64,000 nt of DNA, from NCBI RefSeq assembly GCF_030253575.1, contig NC_080560.1, positions 37,341,001 to 37,405,000 on the forward strand, read 5' to 3'. Source of the DNA: Rhododendron vialii (lineage: Eukaryota > Streptophyta > Magnoliopsida > Ericales > Ericaceae). The translations under genes were made by a program, and so were the position numbers. The notes beneath the pieces were generated by a model. It was not told the DNA's origin and ran no database searches. It saw only the letters and a list, made by a program, of their open reading frames with translations. This document shows positions 24,401-36,410 of this stretch, piece after piece; the stretch's first letter is position 1, and the number at the start of each line of letters is the position of its first letter.

Positions 24401-27400
24401 TCCACAAGCCACACCACATGGCCCAAAAGCTTAAGCACAAGGTACTAGTAGTAGCCCACAAGGTTTGTTATATGCCCAAGATCATCCATGTAGACTTCCG
24501 ATGTGGGACGGGGTGTTACAATCTCCCCAACTTTATAGACTCGCGCCCTCGCGAGGGGTTGAGCACTATAATCACCATTATAAATCAAACCAACAACTAA
24601 ATCAAACCAAACTCCAAGGGCCCACACGGTCGTGTACATGGATGGCTCTAATACCACCTGTAATGCCCCAAGCAAACCACTGGCCCAATACCTTGATTTT
24701 GATCCACAAGCCACACCACATGGCCCAAAAGCTTAAGCACAAGGTACTAGTAGTAGCCCACAAGGTTTGTTATATGCCCAAGATCATCCATGTAGACTTC
24801 CGATGTGGGACGGGTTGTTACACTAGCTCTACTTTATATACAGAGATCAGTAGTTTTTAATCCTCAACTAACTGCACTATTATACTAACAGAAACCTCAA
24901 CTAACTGCACGATTACATTAACAGAAAATCACTAACAGAAATCCTAGCTGGCACACAAGTCTGAGGTCAGCTGACACCATCTGTAGTGGAAGCCAGTGTA
25001 TCACTTAACAAAAGCGAGTCACAGGCGTAGTGGGTTCAATGAAAAGAGGGAAAAGACACATAAAAAGTGGTACAATGGTGTGATATTACATAAAATAAGT
25101 TCAATTAATTCAGAATCTTCAGATAACAGGCGATGGCAAATCATATGAAAAATTGCACTTGTGCAATATAGGATGAATGTGTGAGGTACAACACTAATCC
25201 TGATAAGCAACCTAGAGATGTAGAGCCAGATTTTGTTCTTACACATTAAACATTATACAGAGACTGGGGCCGCTGGGCTGTCATTTTACACACAAAAAAA
25301 AAAGACTACCCCCCTATTCTTTAAAGCTGAACATTTCAGGTTCGGATATTGCTTAATACAGAAATTTACAAAATCAAGTGCATATAAACAGCCCAAACAG
25401 GTAATCAAGACGCTAATCACAATTTATGAGGTAAATGGAATGAGTTCGGAAGGTTAGACAAGTAAAAAAAATCTTGAGATCAAGTCAAGTTTTTCTTTCT
25501 TCGTTCTACTACCTTAATTTCTTCAGCCATTCTCTCGCTTGTAGTTAGCTGTACACCACGTTTAAGGGCAACCTTTGCAATCTTACTTCTTTCCCATAAC
25601 TTGATCATGGCAGACGCCAATCCTTGGTGTTGCCTGCTTCTACCTGGATATACAGGATTTTATGTTACTACTCAGATAACCTCTAGAAAACAAAAAACCA
25701 ATTAAAGGGAGAAAAAAAAACCTCTTGAAAGTTGAGTAACATGGATGAAGAGGAATACCTAAAGCAAAGTGCGGAGGGAGAACTCTGGCAAGCCTTCTTA
25801 AAGATGTAGCATCCTTTACTGAGAGTGTAGATCTCACCCCATAAGGAAGAATTCTGAAGGGAGGTTCATAACCAGGAACAATTCCAGGGAGTAAATCTGC
25901 ATCGACGGGGAGTGGATCATCTCCTGGCCAATCAGTGTATCTAGGCCCCAAACTTTCTAACAGCTTGTCAACTTCATCTTCATATTCCACTTCCGTTGAT
26001 AATTCTGTGCTTTTTTTCTCCTCAAGAGTGCTCCCCGAGTCTCCTCGAGGAGCATGGACATCACAAATAGGACTGGATTCTGAATAGTCTATATTGTTAT
26101 CAATAGTTGTTAAGGAATTACGTGAAATATCATTTCTGTTCCATGTTTTTTTGTTTGATCTCACTGAAGGAGCCAAATAACTCACACCTCTGTACAAAGA
26201 AATAGAAGTGCCAGACCTCCAAATCACCAAGCCACCAGTTTTTCTCTGAACGTGAAGGAAAAGGTAGCATGAAATGAATGGAACCACAATTTAGTGGAAT
26301 ATATGACAAAACAAACCTTTCAATGGTGTAATACTATGGGAAACTCTGGTTCTTTTGAATTAAGAAAGCAGAAGTAACATGAATTACTGGCCTCTCATAA
26401 ATTTATGTGTAGTAGGTTAGAAGAAATGACAGAAGACTTCACAACTGGACCACAAGACAAAATATATTTCGATCTCTTAGTTGATCCGTGGTATTTTTTG
26501 ACCTTAAAATGAACAAGGGCATATTTTCGTTACCTGACCACCACATTTGCAGAAATGGGTGATATACCTGAAAGCCTAAGTTTCAAAACACTAGAAGTTG
26601 TTCATTTCTTCTTTACTTATAAGTTAGATGTCTTCCAGGAAGAACACTGTTCGTTGAACCACTATATTATCTAACAAGTGAGTCTTAACAGACCATGTTG
26701 AATACTGACAAGTAGAAAAGGGTTTTCGCAGATGGGAATTGAGATAAAAAGCAGATGCATTTGAATTGAGACAAGTTTACGAGGTCCTATATGAAGTGAA
26801 GTAGTCAAAGTCTCAGTAATGATATTGAAGCGTCCTCAAATTGAGAGGATAGAAATCAAGTTCCTTTTCAGATTTTCAGAGACAGATTGAAAAGAAACTC
26901 CATACTTTATCATCAGGTTTGAAGCATTGGATGCATGAATAAGCACTAAAAAAGCATGAACACTTGTTGGACATCTAAGGCAAAAGAATAACAGGAAAAT
27001 AGAGTTGCAACCAGGATCAAAAGAAGCTAACCTCCAATATCTCATGCATCCGCTTCATATTAAGTGCAGGCGCACCCTCAATTTTCAATCTCACAATCTC
27101 AGTTGACGTCCACTTCTCATGAATCAAATCCACCACTGCTTGAGTGACGCCACCACTGCCAATCTTTGTCTTGTTCTTGGTGCGAAGAGCTAAGTTCTTC
27201 AGCCTCCTGAGCTCTGTCTCCGGAATAGTCAATTCAGCTAACGAAGTCCTACTCTTAAGCCTCACTGAATCCTTCTTCTCCTTTTCCTCTTCCATCACAT
27301 CCTCCCAAGGAAACCTCACCGCCCCTTTATTATTGCTTCCAAACAAGTTTTCTTCCCCAAATGGCGGTTCTTCTGAAAACCCACCTCGCGCATTCGGCAA

Positions 27401-27925
27401 CATACCTTCCTCAACATAAAATATGTCCTCAACAGACCCTTTCTCGATTACTCTCCGCGCCCCCTCCTCATTCCTCTCTTTCACATCATCTACATACCCA
27501 AATTTCTTCAATTTCTCCACAATCTTCTCCATTGTACTTCCACCACCACCGCCACTCACCGCGCTACAAGTAATCCTTACAGGACCTAAATTTGAAGCAT
27601 TGCCACTATTTCGATAACTCAGTACCGGTTGAGGCGGTTTGGGCTTATTTTCTTTCTGGGTTTCATTCCATTTATCTAACCAACTACTACTAGCAGATGA
27701 ATATGCATAAAAAACCCATCTTGTACCCTTGGTTTTTCTCAAAGAATTGGACTTTCCTAGTGGGTATCCATGTGGGTTTGAGTGTGATGTTAGGTTTTGA
27801 TTATTGGAAGGAGCGGAGGAACTGTACCTGAAGAACCGCAGGCGTGAGGTGACATGGAGCTTGGAGACTGAGCTGTGGAGGGAGTCTATGAAGGTGGTTG
27901 TTGCTGGGTAGACTTGAAGTGTCAT
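21458..27925 (-). CDS. CFM3: CRM-domain chloroplast RNA splicing factor, CFM3-like
   Basis: Nine coding exons on the minus strand: 27925-27032, 26245-25759, 25643-25513, 23966-23616, 23147-22991, 22853-22561, 22006-21947, 21851-21762, 21652-21458. They join in frame to 2658 nt, 885 residues, close to Arabidopsis CFM3. The Ser/Thr-rich N-terminus looks like a plastid transit peptide. Three CRM domains lie at about 228-322 ([12 protein letters not shown], then [12 protein letters not shown]), 446-535 ([19 protein letters not shown]) and 655-745 ([23 protein letters not shown]); a charged, coiled-coil-like linker precedes the third and an acidic tail ends the protein. CRM proteins bind chloroplast group II introns and help their splicing. 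Family assignment is firm; which paralogue (3A or 3B) is not decided. Intron 3 hosts a TRIM and intron 6 a 27-base G run. Confidence 0.93.
22117..22143. repeat. Uninterrupted 27-base G run in intron 6
   Basis: Twenty-seven G in a row after a GT repeat (about 22093-22108) on the plus strand, a C run in the CFM3-like pre-mRNA. Length is likely unstable or uncertain in assembly. Confidence 0.9.
24358..24822 (-). mobile_element. Complete TRIM retrotransposon in CFM3-like intron 3
   Basis: Two LTRs of about 163 bp (24358-24520 and 24659-24822), TGTAAC...GTTACA, surround a 138-bp interior. The interior has a minus-strand primer site GGTGGTATTAGAGCC (24643-24657), close to the initiator-Met type, beside the right LTR, and a polypurine tract (complement of 24521-24532) beside the left one. 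A perfect target duplication ctagc flanks it (24353-24357, 24823-24827). No coding capacity; 465 bp, typical of terminal-repeat retrotransposons in miniature. It lies in the same sense as the host gene. Confidence 0.92.
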
Positions 27926-27926
27926 T

Positions 27927-27927
<1 letters not shown>

Positions 27928-27956
<29 letters not shown>
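27928..27956. repeat. (AG)n microsatellite in CFM3-like 5' UTR
   Basis: A dinucleotide run beginning three bases upstream of the start codon; CT-rich in the sense of the transcript. CT-rich leaders are frequent in plant genes. Confidence 0.85.
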
Positions 27957-27958
<2 letters not shown>

Positions 27959-28146
27959 ACCTGCAAGAAATTTTGAAGCTTTGTGCGGAAAAAGTTCAGA
28001 TTATCCTCCTTCCCTCTGGGTCTGGCTCCCTGTGTGGTGCGCACTATATCTTAACGAGGCCAGAGAGTGATATGTTACGCGTGTATGCGCAGAACGCACC
28101 GACCGAGATAAAATTGGACGACGGTTCCTTTGAACTTTTCCTCTAG

Positions 28147-29139
28147 AGAGTTTAAAGGAAAATAGAATTTTAAGCAAGAGTGTTTGAGGAAAAATTTATT
28201 GTGCTTAATTACTCGTTTTATTATTTTTCTCTCTGCTTTCTTTCAAATAAAATAAGAGAATTTTTTTAAATAAGTTCCAAACAAATCTTAAGTTAATTAT
28301 TTTTAAAAATAATGAGAATTATTTAGTTTTTAATGGATTTTTTGGTTAATTATTTTACAATTAATCACTATTTATTTGGATAAGAAAGATTGAAACAAAT
28401 ATTCAATTATCGACCAAGTTGAAAAAAATTCCGAATAAAACAACATAAAGGTGTTAAAAAGACAGTTGCTTTGAAATTTTCAAATATTTATCACATAATT
28501 TGATAAAAAAAATGAGGAAAAAATGCAAAAACACCGATATGAAGGCCAAACGGATCTCAGGCAAAATTTCCGACGTACCAAAAAAAAAAAGAAAAGAAAA
28601 ACGGACCTCAGGCCTGATTCTCTAAAGAAAATAAGCAATTATTTTATAAATAAATATTTATTTTTAAATTAAAAGTAATGTTTTATAAAAGAATTACGCC
28701 TAGTATAATTAAAAATAAAAATCTTAAGAAAACGGGATCCATCAACCGTTCCATATGAGAAATTTTTCACTGCCGGGTAGTAACACCTGGCTGACGTGGT
28801 GTTTGAGCAAGCACATTCGAGTGAGTGCAATTTTGAAATTACATTCCATTATAAAGTGATGTCATGCTTATTATGTAATACACTTTTTGATAAGCATGAG
28901 ATCACTTTGTGGTGAAATTCACACCATGCCAGCCAATATGTGGAAGGTAATGTTCACCCTCTTAAAAAGAGTGGTCCAAAAGTATATTGGACGGTTCAGA
29001 TTGAAACATTCTCTCTCTTTTCACCCCACACTCTCTCTCCTCTTTCTCTCTTATTTTTATCTTTTTAAATCCAAGCCGTCCAAAATCAAAATAAACGACC
29101 TAATAAATGCACCGAGCGGGTGCAACTTGGTAACCGCTC
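28147..29139. promoter_or_regulatory. Divergent intergenic region
   Basis: About 1 kb of AT-rich DNA between the CFM3-like gene (minus) and the first subunit-7-like gene (plus). Both promoters should lie here. I see no single clear TATA box or repeat. A GGTAATGTTCACCCTC stretch near 28945 has a partial counterpart (ttcaccctcc...ggtgaacattat) near 38644. Confidence 0.4.
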
Positions 29140-29270
29140 GGCGCTGAAATTTTATCGTTCCATATAGTAAGAGGGAACAGACCCTCTCTCTCTCTCTCTC
29201 CTCCGGTCCCACTAGAATTGTCATTCCCAAATTTCCCAATTTGCTCACCTCTAGGGCTTCTTGTTTTCAG
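29140..29270 (+). other. Candidate 5' UTR exon of first subunit-7-like gene
   Basis: A CT-rich stretch (29183-29202) is followed by CTTGTTTTCAG and a good donor GTAAACT at 29271. The next sense-strand coding region has an acceptor at 33239-33240, so the implied UTR intron is about 4 kb. The neighbouring paralogue has the same layout. Not proven by sequence alone. Confidence 0.4.
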
Positions 29271-31290
29271 GTAAACTCTCGCTAATAATGCTCTCTGTCT
29301 GTATTACTAATTACGCGCACACACATGCATAAGTAAAGTGTGCATGCAATTTCTACATCTTGTCAAAATAATGGGTTTCGGCTGGTTTTGATCATAAGTT
29401 TCGTTTTTGCTTTTTCTTGGGAATGTGATTTGATAATTCATGGATGCATATGTATCTATGCGCGTATTGTTTTGATCTCGGATATGTCATGTTTGGATAA
29501 CCTCACCTTCCTATCAACTGAAACAGATTGCCATTCTGCTGTGGAAATACTTTCCCTGATTCTATCTCCACTGTGGATTTAATCTTTTACGACAAGTTTT
29601 TGGCTGAATTGTAGCATTTCAAATGTTGATAAAAGTGGAAATTATAAATCTTTACTATATCTGTTAAGTATTAAACTTCACCCCATCAGATGTTATGTTG
29701 TAGATCCATTAGGGAACATGTTATTCCATATGGATCAGTTTAGAGGCTACCCAGAACAGATTATTGTCCTCAAGGTGTGCAGTGACTGCGCTATGTCTTC
29801 TGCAGGGCAAGTTTTATTTCTTAGTTCTATGTTTTGGATAACCCAGGTGTTCAGCCAGAGTATGTGCACCTCGACTAGTCCCGGGGACTTATCACTAGGT
29901 GCCCAATTAAATGCGGGGCAAAAGCCCCCCATGGACTCGCCTCAAAGGAGTTGTCGAATCTGAGACCTTAGGGAGGAGCAACCCCTAAGTCCAAGGCTTT
30001 GATCACCAGGACAATCCGCAGGGCAATTTTTCTTGATAACTACACAAGTACCTGCATGTAACGAATGGTAAAAGCCATTGAGAAAAAAGTTCTGGACTAG
30101 AATGGAATACTTGGGGTTGTTATAGTATTGTGGTCTTGTTTTTCTGATTAGCATTTCTGAGGTTTGAGTTTTATCGTGGAAAAAAGTTCTGGAGAAATAC
30201 ATAGAGCTAGATGTTTGATGGAATTGATAAGGATACTGTCTTGCGCAGCTTGCAAAGGACGAAAACCAGTCGGGGTCATTTGTATAAGTGTAATGTGGCA
30301 CTTTATGAATGATTATTGAGTTTCGTGCACAAAGGTAGAAACTTTTGTTTATATGCTATGTGCTCTTTTGGTGTTAGTGATGGATGTTTATGTTTAGTGT
30401 TATCTCACTGTGCTTGATCATGGAAACAAAATTTCATGGTATGATTTATAGTTGGCCCCTACAGTGTATGGCCCTGGAATCCTTCGGTGGAATACATGTT
30501 TTCAGATATGGCTAGGGTTGGGGCCTCCTCATTTATTTTCCAAATGTACTCCCTCAATCAACATAGAGATATTTTCAGTTAGTATTTATGCATCTTTTCT
30601 CAAACTACGGCTCCAAAGGATCCTGTAATGGATATGTTGGGTTCGGCCTAAGTGTCTTTACTGAACATTCGTGAAATACTCAGAAGGAAAAATCTTCAGT
30701 CATAGAATAACCTTGTTACGTGAACCTCATAATAGCTCCATTTTTGAGAGATCTTGCGAGTTACGTCCATAAGTTTTTTCATAGCTTAATGCCAATTTTA
30801 AACGGGGCGATTCTCTTACATTTTTCACTTAGGCTTGGTATATAGATGAGTGGACTTAGATAGCCATGACCTTAGTTTTCATAATTAACGGGTGTTGGGT
30901 AATTCACCTGCTCAAACTGCGAATTGTCGAAATCTCAAAGAAATCGCGTGAATTTGCGATTCCAATTTTGCCAGGAGTGGATCTCATGTTATTCACCCAC
31001 CGGTATATGCACTGATTATGCTACACATGGATAAGCTCTAGCCAACACACAACTGTCGAAAGTCAAATCCCATATGAACTGGTTGTAGTAGTCCTGGATT
31101 AACCTAGGTTCTGCACTGCGCACAATGCTAGAATATTCATAGTATTCATTTAGAGTTTTAATTTAGTGCAAGAAAATTTGATGAATACTGTATTTTAGTG
31201 GATAAATGTGGAGGTTTAAGTTGTTTAACCTCAACTTAGTTGATAACAATGAATGCCCCGCCTCTGATTTAACTCAACTTAGGATGTTTA
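29271..31290. other. Presumed UTR intron, first half
   Basis: No coding signal. At about 29880-30015 there is a minus-strand stretch resembling a tRNA-derived SINE head (ACTTAGGGGTTGCTCCTCCC, then a B-box-like GATTCGACAACTCC), too degenerate to be sure. Confidence 0.35.
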
Positions 31291-31302
31291 AGCACTGCTA
31301 GT

Positions 31303-31989
31303 CAGTGTTCTAAAACTCGGAAATACTCGGCGAGTACTCGGTACTCGGTGCCTAGCCGAGTAGAGTTAGGGCTACTCGGTGGAATTACTCGGCCAGCCGA
31401 TTACTCGGCATTACTCGGCGAGTACCCGGCGAGTACCGATTACTCGGTAAAACGAGATTACTCGGAAGTGGGGAGAAAATCGAAAAAAAACTGAAAAATG
31501 GGGTAAAATACATAATATGTTAAATTTGAAGGGTCGTTAGTGTAATTTCAGCATAGTTTTATACTTACCCTAATCGAGTGAACACACCAATCAAGCTATT
31601 GCTGCTGTTCGAAGCTGCTGCTGTCCGAAGCGGCTGCTGCTATTCTTCTTCTTCTTCGAGAAGAAGAGGAGGAATAATTGACTACTAATTTTTTACTTCG
31701 TTTCATTTGGTTTGAACGTTGAACTTTGTAATTGACTATTAATTTCGTACCTGGTTTCATTTGGTTTGAACGTTAAGCTTTGCAATGGACTAGTAATTTT
31801 GTACTTAGTTTCATTTGGTTTGAACTATGAACATTGATCTTCTCATTATGCATTATGAATATCATTTGGGGAACATATAAAAAAAAATACCAAGTAATTT
31901 CTACTCGCCGAGTAATCACCGAGTACTCGGCCTACAAGGTACAAGGTGGCCGGCCGAGCGAGTACCGAGTACCGAGTTTTAGAACATTG
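31303..31989. mobile_element. hAT-like non-autonomous element rich in ACTCGG motifs
   Basis: Ends CAGTGTTCTAAAACTCGG and its inverse CCGAGTTTTAGAACATTG form TIRs, flanked by a perfect 8-bp duplication ctgctagt (31295-31302 and 31990-31997), the hAT signature. The outer 150 bp on the left and 90 bp on the right are packed with ACTCGG/CGAGTA repeats on both strands. The middle has three copies of a roughly 55-bp unit with TTTCATTTGGTTTGAAC (31700-31830). 687 bp, no transposase. Confidence 0.88.
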
Positions 31990-31999
31990 CTGCTAGTGC

Positions 32000-33240
32000 T
32001 ATTATATTTCGATGTGGACAACATTTGAACAGAGAGTCACATGTTTCACACAAAATTGCTCATGAAACTCTTATCTATTTACTAGCTTTATTGAAATTAA
32101 TTGTTATATCTAGTGAAATATTAACGCACTCAAGGCACTCTCAATCCTAGGCCCTTTAAAATTTAATGCTCTCACACTCTTGCTCTCACTGCCACACTTG
32201 CACCCCCTCGGCGAACTTATGACTTAGGCCATGACAACATGTTGAGTCAACTGGCTGATAATTTATCCCTCTCTATTCTTTGCTCCTGTAATCTCGAGAT
32301 GATTAGTAATCTGTCACTTGAGTTGTAAGCTTGTAGCAAGCTTGTAGGAACCCTGTAGCAACCTTGCAATGCCAATCCCTATCTGTATGGTCCAAAAAAA
32401 TCCCTACAAGTGTCACCAGGGAAACCTAATACCCTTGCGAAAATCAAGTTTTGGAACACACATTCCAATGCATGGTTAATGGGTCACCTCATTTCCAAGA
32501 TGGTGAATTCAATAGCTCAAAAGGCTTTCGAAATAGTGTACTGTAAGAAACTTGGAATTCGGAGAGAGTGCAATCTTAGCAAGAGAAAATTTGAGTCAGT
32601 TGGTTATTGTTCTCCTAGAAATGTGTTGTGCATGAATAAATTGAGAATTACTATTTTGTCTTGTTGGATGTTATTGTGCATACCGATGCTCTGGACTATC
32701 AATGGAGGAAGCATGGTAATGTGCACATAAATTGATTTGGGTCTTTAGGCCTGTTCTCTCTGATGCCATTTGGCTTTGATTTGGGGGCATGGTTTTACAA
32801 CAAAACGTCCTTGTAGCTCCTCGGTTCTTAGAGGTTTAGGGGGCCACTGTTTTAGTGGTATTCTGAGAGCAGCCACTTTGTGCATATATTGCCAAAGGTT
32901 AGGTCTGTCTCCAATCATCCCCGCCCATACCCCCAATGATTGGGGATTAGATGGGTTATGTTATGATGTTGTTGTTGTTGGATGTTATTGAGTTGAATGA
33001 AGTATGCCCGATTTTGTGACATACCACATTCTCGTTACAGTTCTTACTTCTTCGTACAGGTACAATTTGTATTCCACGTAGCATATTTCCCTACGTATAT
33101 GACCTGCTGCAACTCACTTTTTAGGCAGGTATTTTCTTCTTCAGTTTATAGCCAATGATTCATTTTGGCACTTTGGTTTCTCTGTTTGGTCTTAAGATGC
33201 TATTTCATCGTGTTTCTATCTGTTTGATCTTTTTGTCCAG
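32000..33240. other. Presumed UTR intron, second half
   Basis: No gene. Bases 32850-32985, with GAGAGCAGCCACTTTGTGC, ATCATCCCCGCCCATACCCC and a terminal TGTTGTTGTTG run, resemble the 3' half of a plant SINE; this is a weak call. The end, CTGTTTGATCTTTTTGTCCAG, is a splice acceptor almost identical to that of the paralogue at 36990-37008. Confidence 0.35.
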
Positions 33241-33249
33241 TAAACGATT

Positions 33250-33822
33250 ATGTTCCGTGAACTTGAATTTAGTGGGCGTGTGGGTTTTCCAATCAATAGC
33301 CTAGATGGAAATGGATCGGTGGCCCACAGTTCAGTTGTAACCTGCCTCTTAAAAGAATTGCTACTCTTGAAGTCCACCAAGGAGCACGGTTACTTCCTTG
33401 CCATAACCAAATTGAAGAGCATAGGCAATGTTGAGTATGAAGAGGAATCAAGCGACATCTTCTATCCAGTAGCCTTCTTTTGCCGTACGTTCCTACCTGT
33501 CAAAGGAGATGTCATGCTAGGAGTCGTTCACAAGTTATATAATAGGGGGGTCTTCCTAAGATGCGGGCCCATGCAATTCGTCTATCTATCGGCTACAAAG
33601 ATGCCGAATTTCCACTACGTCCGACTGAAAACTCAAGAGGTGTTTATGAACGATGATCTCACGAGGATAGAGACTGGTGTGGTCATCCGATTCGTAGTCT
33701 TTGCCGTGAGTTGGAGAAAGAAACACTGGGACGCAGAAAGAGAGTTCTTTGTCCTTGCCAGTTTAGAAGGCGATTGCCTAGGGCCGGTTTCCTTACCTGG
33801 ATCTGATGAGTTGGATTCGTGA
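33250..33822 (+). CDS. RNA polymerase IV/V subunit 7-like (Rpb7 family), diverged paralogue
   Basis: 190 residues in one exon, nine bases after a splice acceptor that closes a 5' UTR intron. Rpb7-family proteins form the stalk of a nuclear RNA polymerase with subunit 4. The N-terminal Rpb7 domain covers about residues 1-85 and the S1/OB-like domain about 88-178, with GVVHKLYNRGVFLRCGP, YLSATKMPNF, VFMNDD and LASLEGDCLGPVS as family landmarks. Compared with the neighbour at 37024-37554 the start is altered (MFRELEFSGRVGFP for MFLKVQLPWNVIIP), the conserved GENP before the FMND motif is replaced by LKTQE, and a 13-residue tail is added. The C-terminus resembles Arabidopsis NRPD7 in my recollection. 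The frame is intact, so it may be functional; the divergence would also fit an ageing duplicate. Confidence 0.85.
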   Translation: MFRELEFSGRVGFPINSLDGNGSVAHSSVVTCLLKELLLLKSTKEHGYFLAITKLKSIGNVEYEEESSDIFYPVAFFCRTFLPVKGDVMLGVVHKLYNRGVFLRCGPMQFVYLSATKMPNFHYVRLKTQEVFMNDDLTRIETGVVIRFVVFAVSWRKKHWDAEREFFVLASLEGDCLGPVSLPGSDELDS

Positions 33823-34790
33823 AGTTTTTCATTATCAGTGCAAACTTTTGTTTTTTTGTTGTAGTTTTATGTTTTACAGGTGGTGGTGGGGAGTGCAAAC
33901 TGATTTTTCCGACAGTGTAATCTGGTGTTGATAGACAAACTTGTTGCTGGGAGGATTATAAGTTTTTGATTTTTGTGTACAAGAGGGGTGAAGTTCTGTA
34001 TACAGTTGAAGACCTAGGCTTGAACTAGTAGCTTGTAGTTTGGGTTTTTTTCATGTTATGAAAGGTCTGTTGTTCGAAAAGAGGGGTCAGTGTACACAGT
34101 GTCTTGCAATTTGAGGCTACAAATCTAGTATGGCCTTTGCTAACTTCTTAAGCTTGGAATTCTTTCAGCTCGGTGAAATCTTTATGTGCGAATCAGGGCC
34201 GACCTTTGATCAAGATCATTTTCTTACGACCCGACCCATATGTAAGAGCAGAATTAGGCCTTGCCGTGATTGGGGCATGTAGACGGGCATTGGCAGGCCC
34301 CAATCCAGCATAATTGTTACTCCATTTTGGGATGGTTGTTTGCGGCACTGACAAACAAAATCATCGACATAGCAAGAAAGGATTGTTTTCCTGTAAATTA
34401 TACAATAAGGGTGAGACGACAGTAACGCGTAATGATCGCCACTTTCGAGAGCATCACCTTACTGTCTAAACTTAATACATTTAGAAATCATATCAAATCA
34501 TAGATTAATGTGATTTTTTTCACGTGGTTAATATTCTTGACGAGTTCTAAAAATGAACAATTTCGATCATTGTTGAGAAGGGTCCACAAATGGTCCGAAA
34601 TTGAACTGGACCGGTTGGAAGTACTTCGGACAGGACGGTTGCCCATGCATCACCGGACCCATTGTCTGTGATTTTCAACCAATCTGTACTCTTGTGTGGT
34701 TAGCAAACCCAAATGAGTATGGTGGTCATAGTTTTAGAAAGAAAGAGCAGGGAGGGTCTAGAGTGAAAACGTCGTCGTTGCTTCTTTTCA
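33823..34790. other. Spacer between the tandem subunit-7-like genes
   Basis: Holds the 3' UTR of the first gene and the promoter of the second. No repeat or gene recognised. Confidence 0.5.
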
Positions 34791-34916
34791 TTCTTGGAGT
34801 CCGAATTTTACCCCACCCCAAATCACCCAAATCAATCTGCCCAAAAAAATCCTCAAAATTTTCCTCTCTCCCCCCTTCACTCCGGCGACCACTCTTCAAC
34901 ACCACGCCATACACCG
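34791..34916 (+). other. Candidate 5' UTR exon of second subunit-7-like gene
   Basis: C-rich leader ending ACGCCATACACCG, followed by a strong donor GTAAGTT at 34917 and a (CT)n run (about 34934-34961). Acceptor at 37007-37008 precedes the start codon by 15 bases, giving a UTR intron of about 2.1 kb. The 5' limit is a guess. Confidence 0.5.
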
Positions 34917-34930
34917 GTAAGTTCCCCTCT

Positions 34931-34967
<37 letters not shown>

Positions 34968-35114
34968 CTCTCTCTGGGTGTTTGTGATGTTTTCACCCCA
35001 TTTGCTCATTTGAAGTTCCGAACTATTTTCTACGGGATTAGATTCCTGATTTATTCAAAATAAAAGTTATGGGTCCCAGTTGCTTAGCTTCGCAGGAGTA
35101 ACCTGGGCATACCA

Positions 35115-36410
35115 TAAAGCTGGGTTTGCCCTATTTTGTTTCAAAGCTCGTTTATTAGGTTTTTTTTTTTTTAAATTTTTTATCCACCATCATATCTTGA
35201 GCTTGTCCACCTCTCTCTCTCTTGCTATACTCTTGAGTGTTTTTGTTCCAACTTTTAAGGCTGCATGTGCTTGCATCTGATTTGTTGCCCTTGGAGCAGG
35301 TAGTAGAAATGGGCTGTCAGGTTTTCTAGGGTTTTTGGCATATATGCAGTTTCATTTGCAGTAAAGATTGTTGTGGGTTTTGACAATGGCGTTTGATTTT
35401 GTTGCGTTTGATGATTCCATTTTCAATATTTTTTTTGGTTGAATTTCTTTTGCTGGCTACTATTTCAAGGTCATTGCTCCTGCTTGACTGTTGATCACCT
35501 CGTCAGGTGAACATATGTGCGCAAAGCATTCTCTAACATAATTTATTGTTGCGATTTAGCGTTGATGCAAGCCTCGTCTATATGTATGATAGTGTGGTCA
35601 CTGTGGTATAGCATCGTGGAACAATGTGATCTTGTTCGCTTAAAATTTCAGCGACAATACGTATTAATTCGTTGATTTGCTTTGATTTATTTCAGATATA
35701 TCTTTTGAGTACTCTAAGCATACGAGTGGTCCTTGGCTTGTAGAGAGAGCTTTGGCTGCACGGAGGCTCTCTGGAGTATTGTTGTATATTGGGATTTGGG
35801 AGTAGAGCATCATTTAACTAGGTGCAGAACGGGATGTTTCTTCTATTAGCTGTGCGTCGATCCTTCCCTAGAGAAGAAACATTTCTCTGTGCACCGGGTT
35901 GAATGACGCTCTTCTCCCTAGATACAACGATCCTATGGGGTGTTTTTTTGTTGAGCTAAAGCTATCCCACAAACCAAGAACCGACCATATGCTTAAAGCT
36001 CTATGGTATATCTCAAGTAAATCAAGATACAAAAACATCGCAAGAACATTTTTCGATATTGTTTCTTGTGAATGCTGGCCTTGTCAAAATCTCAATATCC
36101 TCTTAGTGCTGCTACGCAACTTTATAGGGAGTGTTAAGCCTCAGTCAACTCCCTTGCTAAATCATAAACTCTATACTCCGCTTGTTTTTTATTCTCAATC
36201 CTCTTTTCTTTTGTCCCCTTTACAGCTTTAACTCTGTTAGTAAGGGTTTCCTTCTAACTCTAATCTCCTAAGTTGCATTACAACAATTGTTTTTGAGTCA
36301 CAGTTTCCCAAGAGCTTTCTCTTTTTTCTCTAATGGTTCTAGTTGTAGAAATCAGTACGCTCCTCCCTATATTTTCGAATTTTAGACTCTCAGCACACTT
36401 GGTGTATCTC
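35115..36410 (+). repeat. UTR-intron segment, copy 1 of a duplication
   Basis: Matches 38490-38636 and 40826-41900 downstream, in the same order and orientation, for example around GGTCATTGCTCCTGCTTGAC (35470 and 40969) and GACAATACGTATTAATTCG (35651; 41171 with small changes). It lies within the 5' UTR intron of the second subunit-7-like gene. Confidence 0.8.

Noticed and set aside
29271-33240. Additional protein gene between CFM3-like and the first subunit-7-like gene
   Set aside because: No frame above about 120 codons with motifs; the stretch is better explained as a UTR intron with inserted elements.
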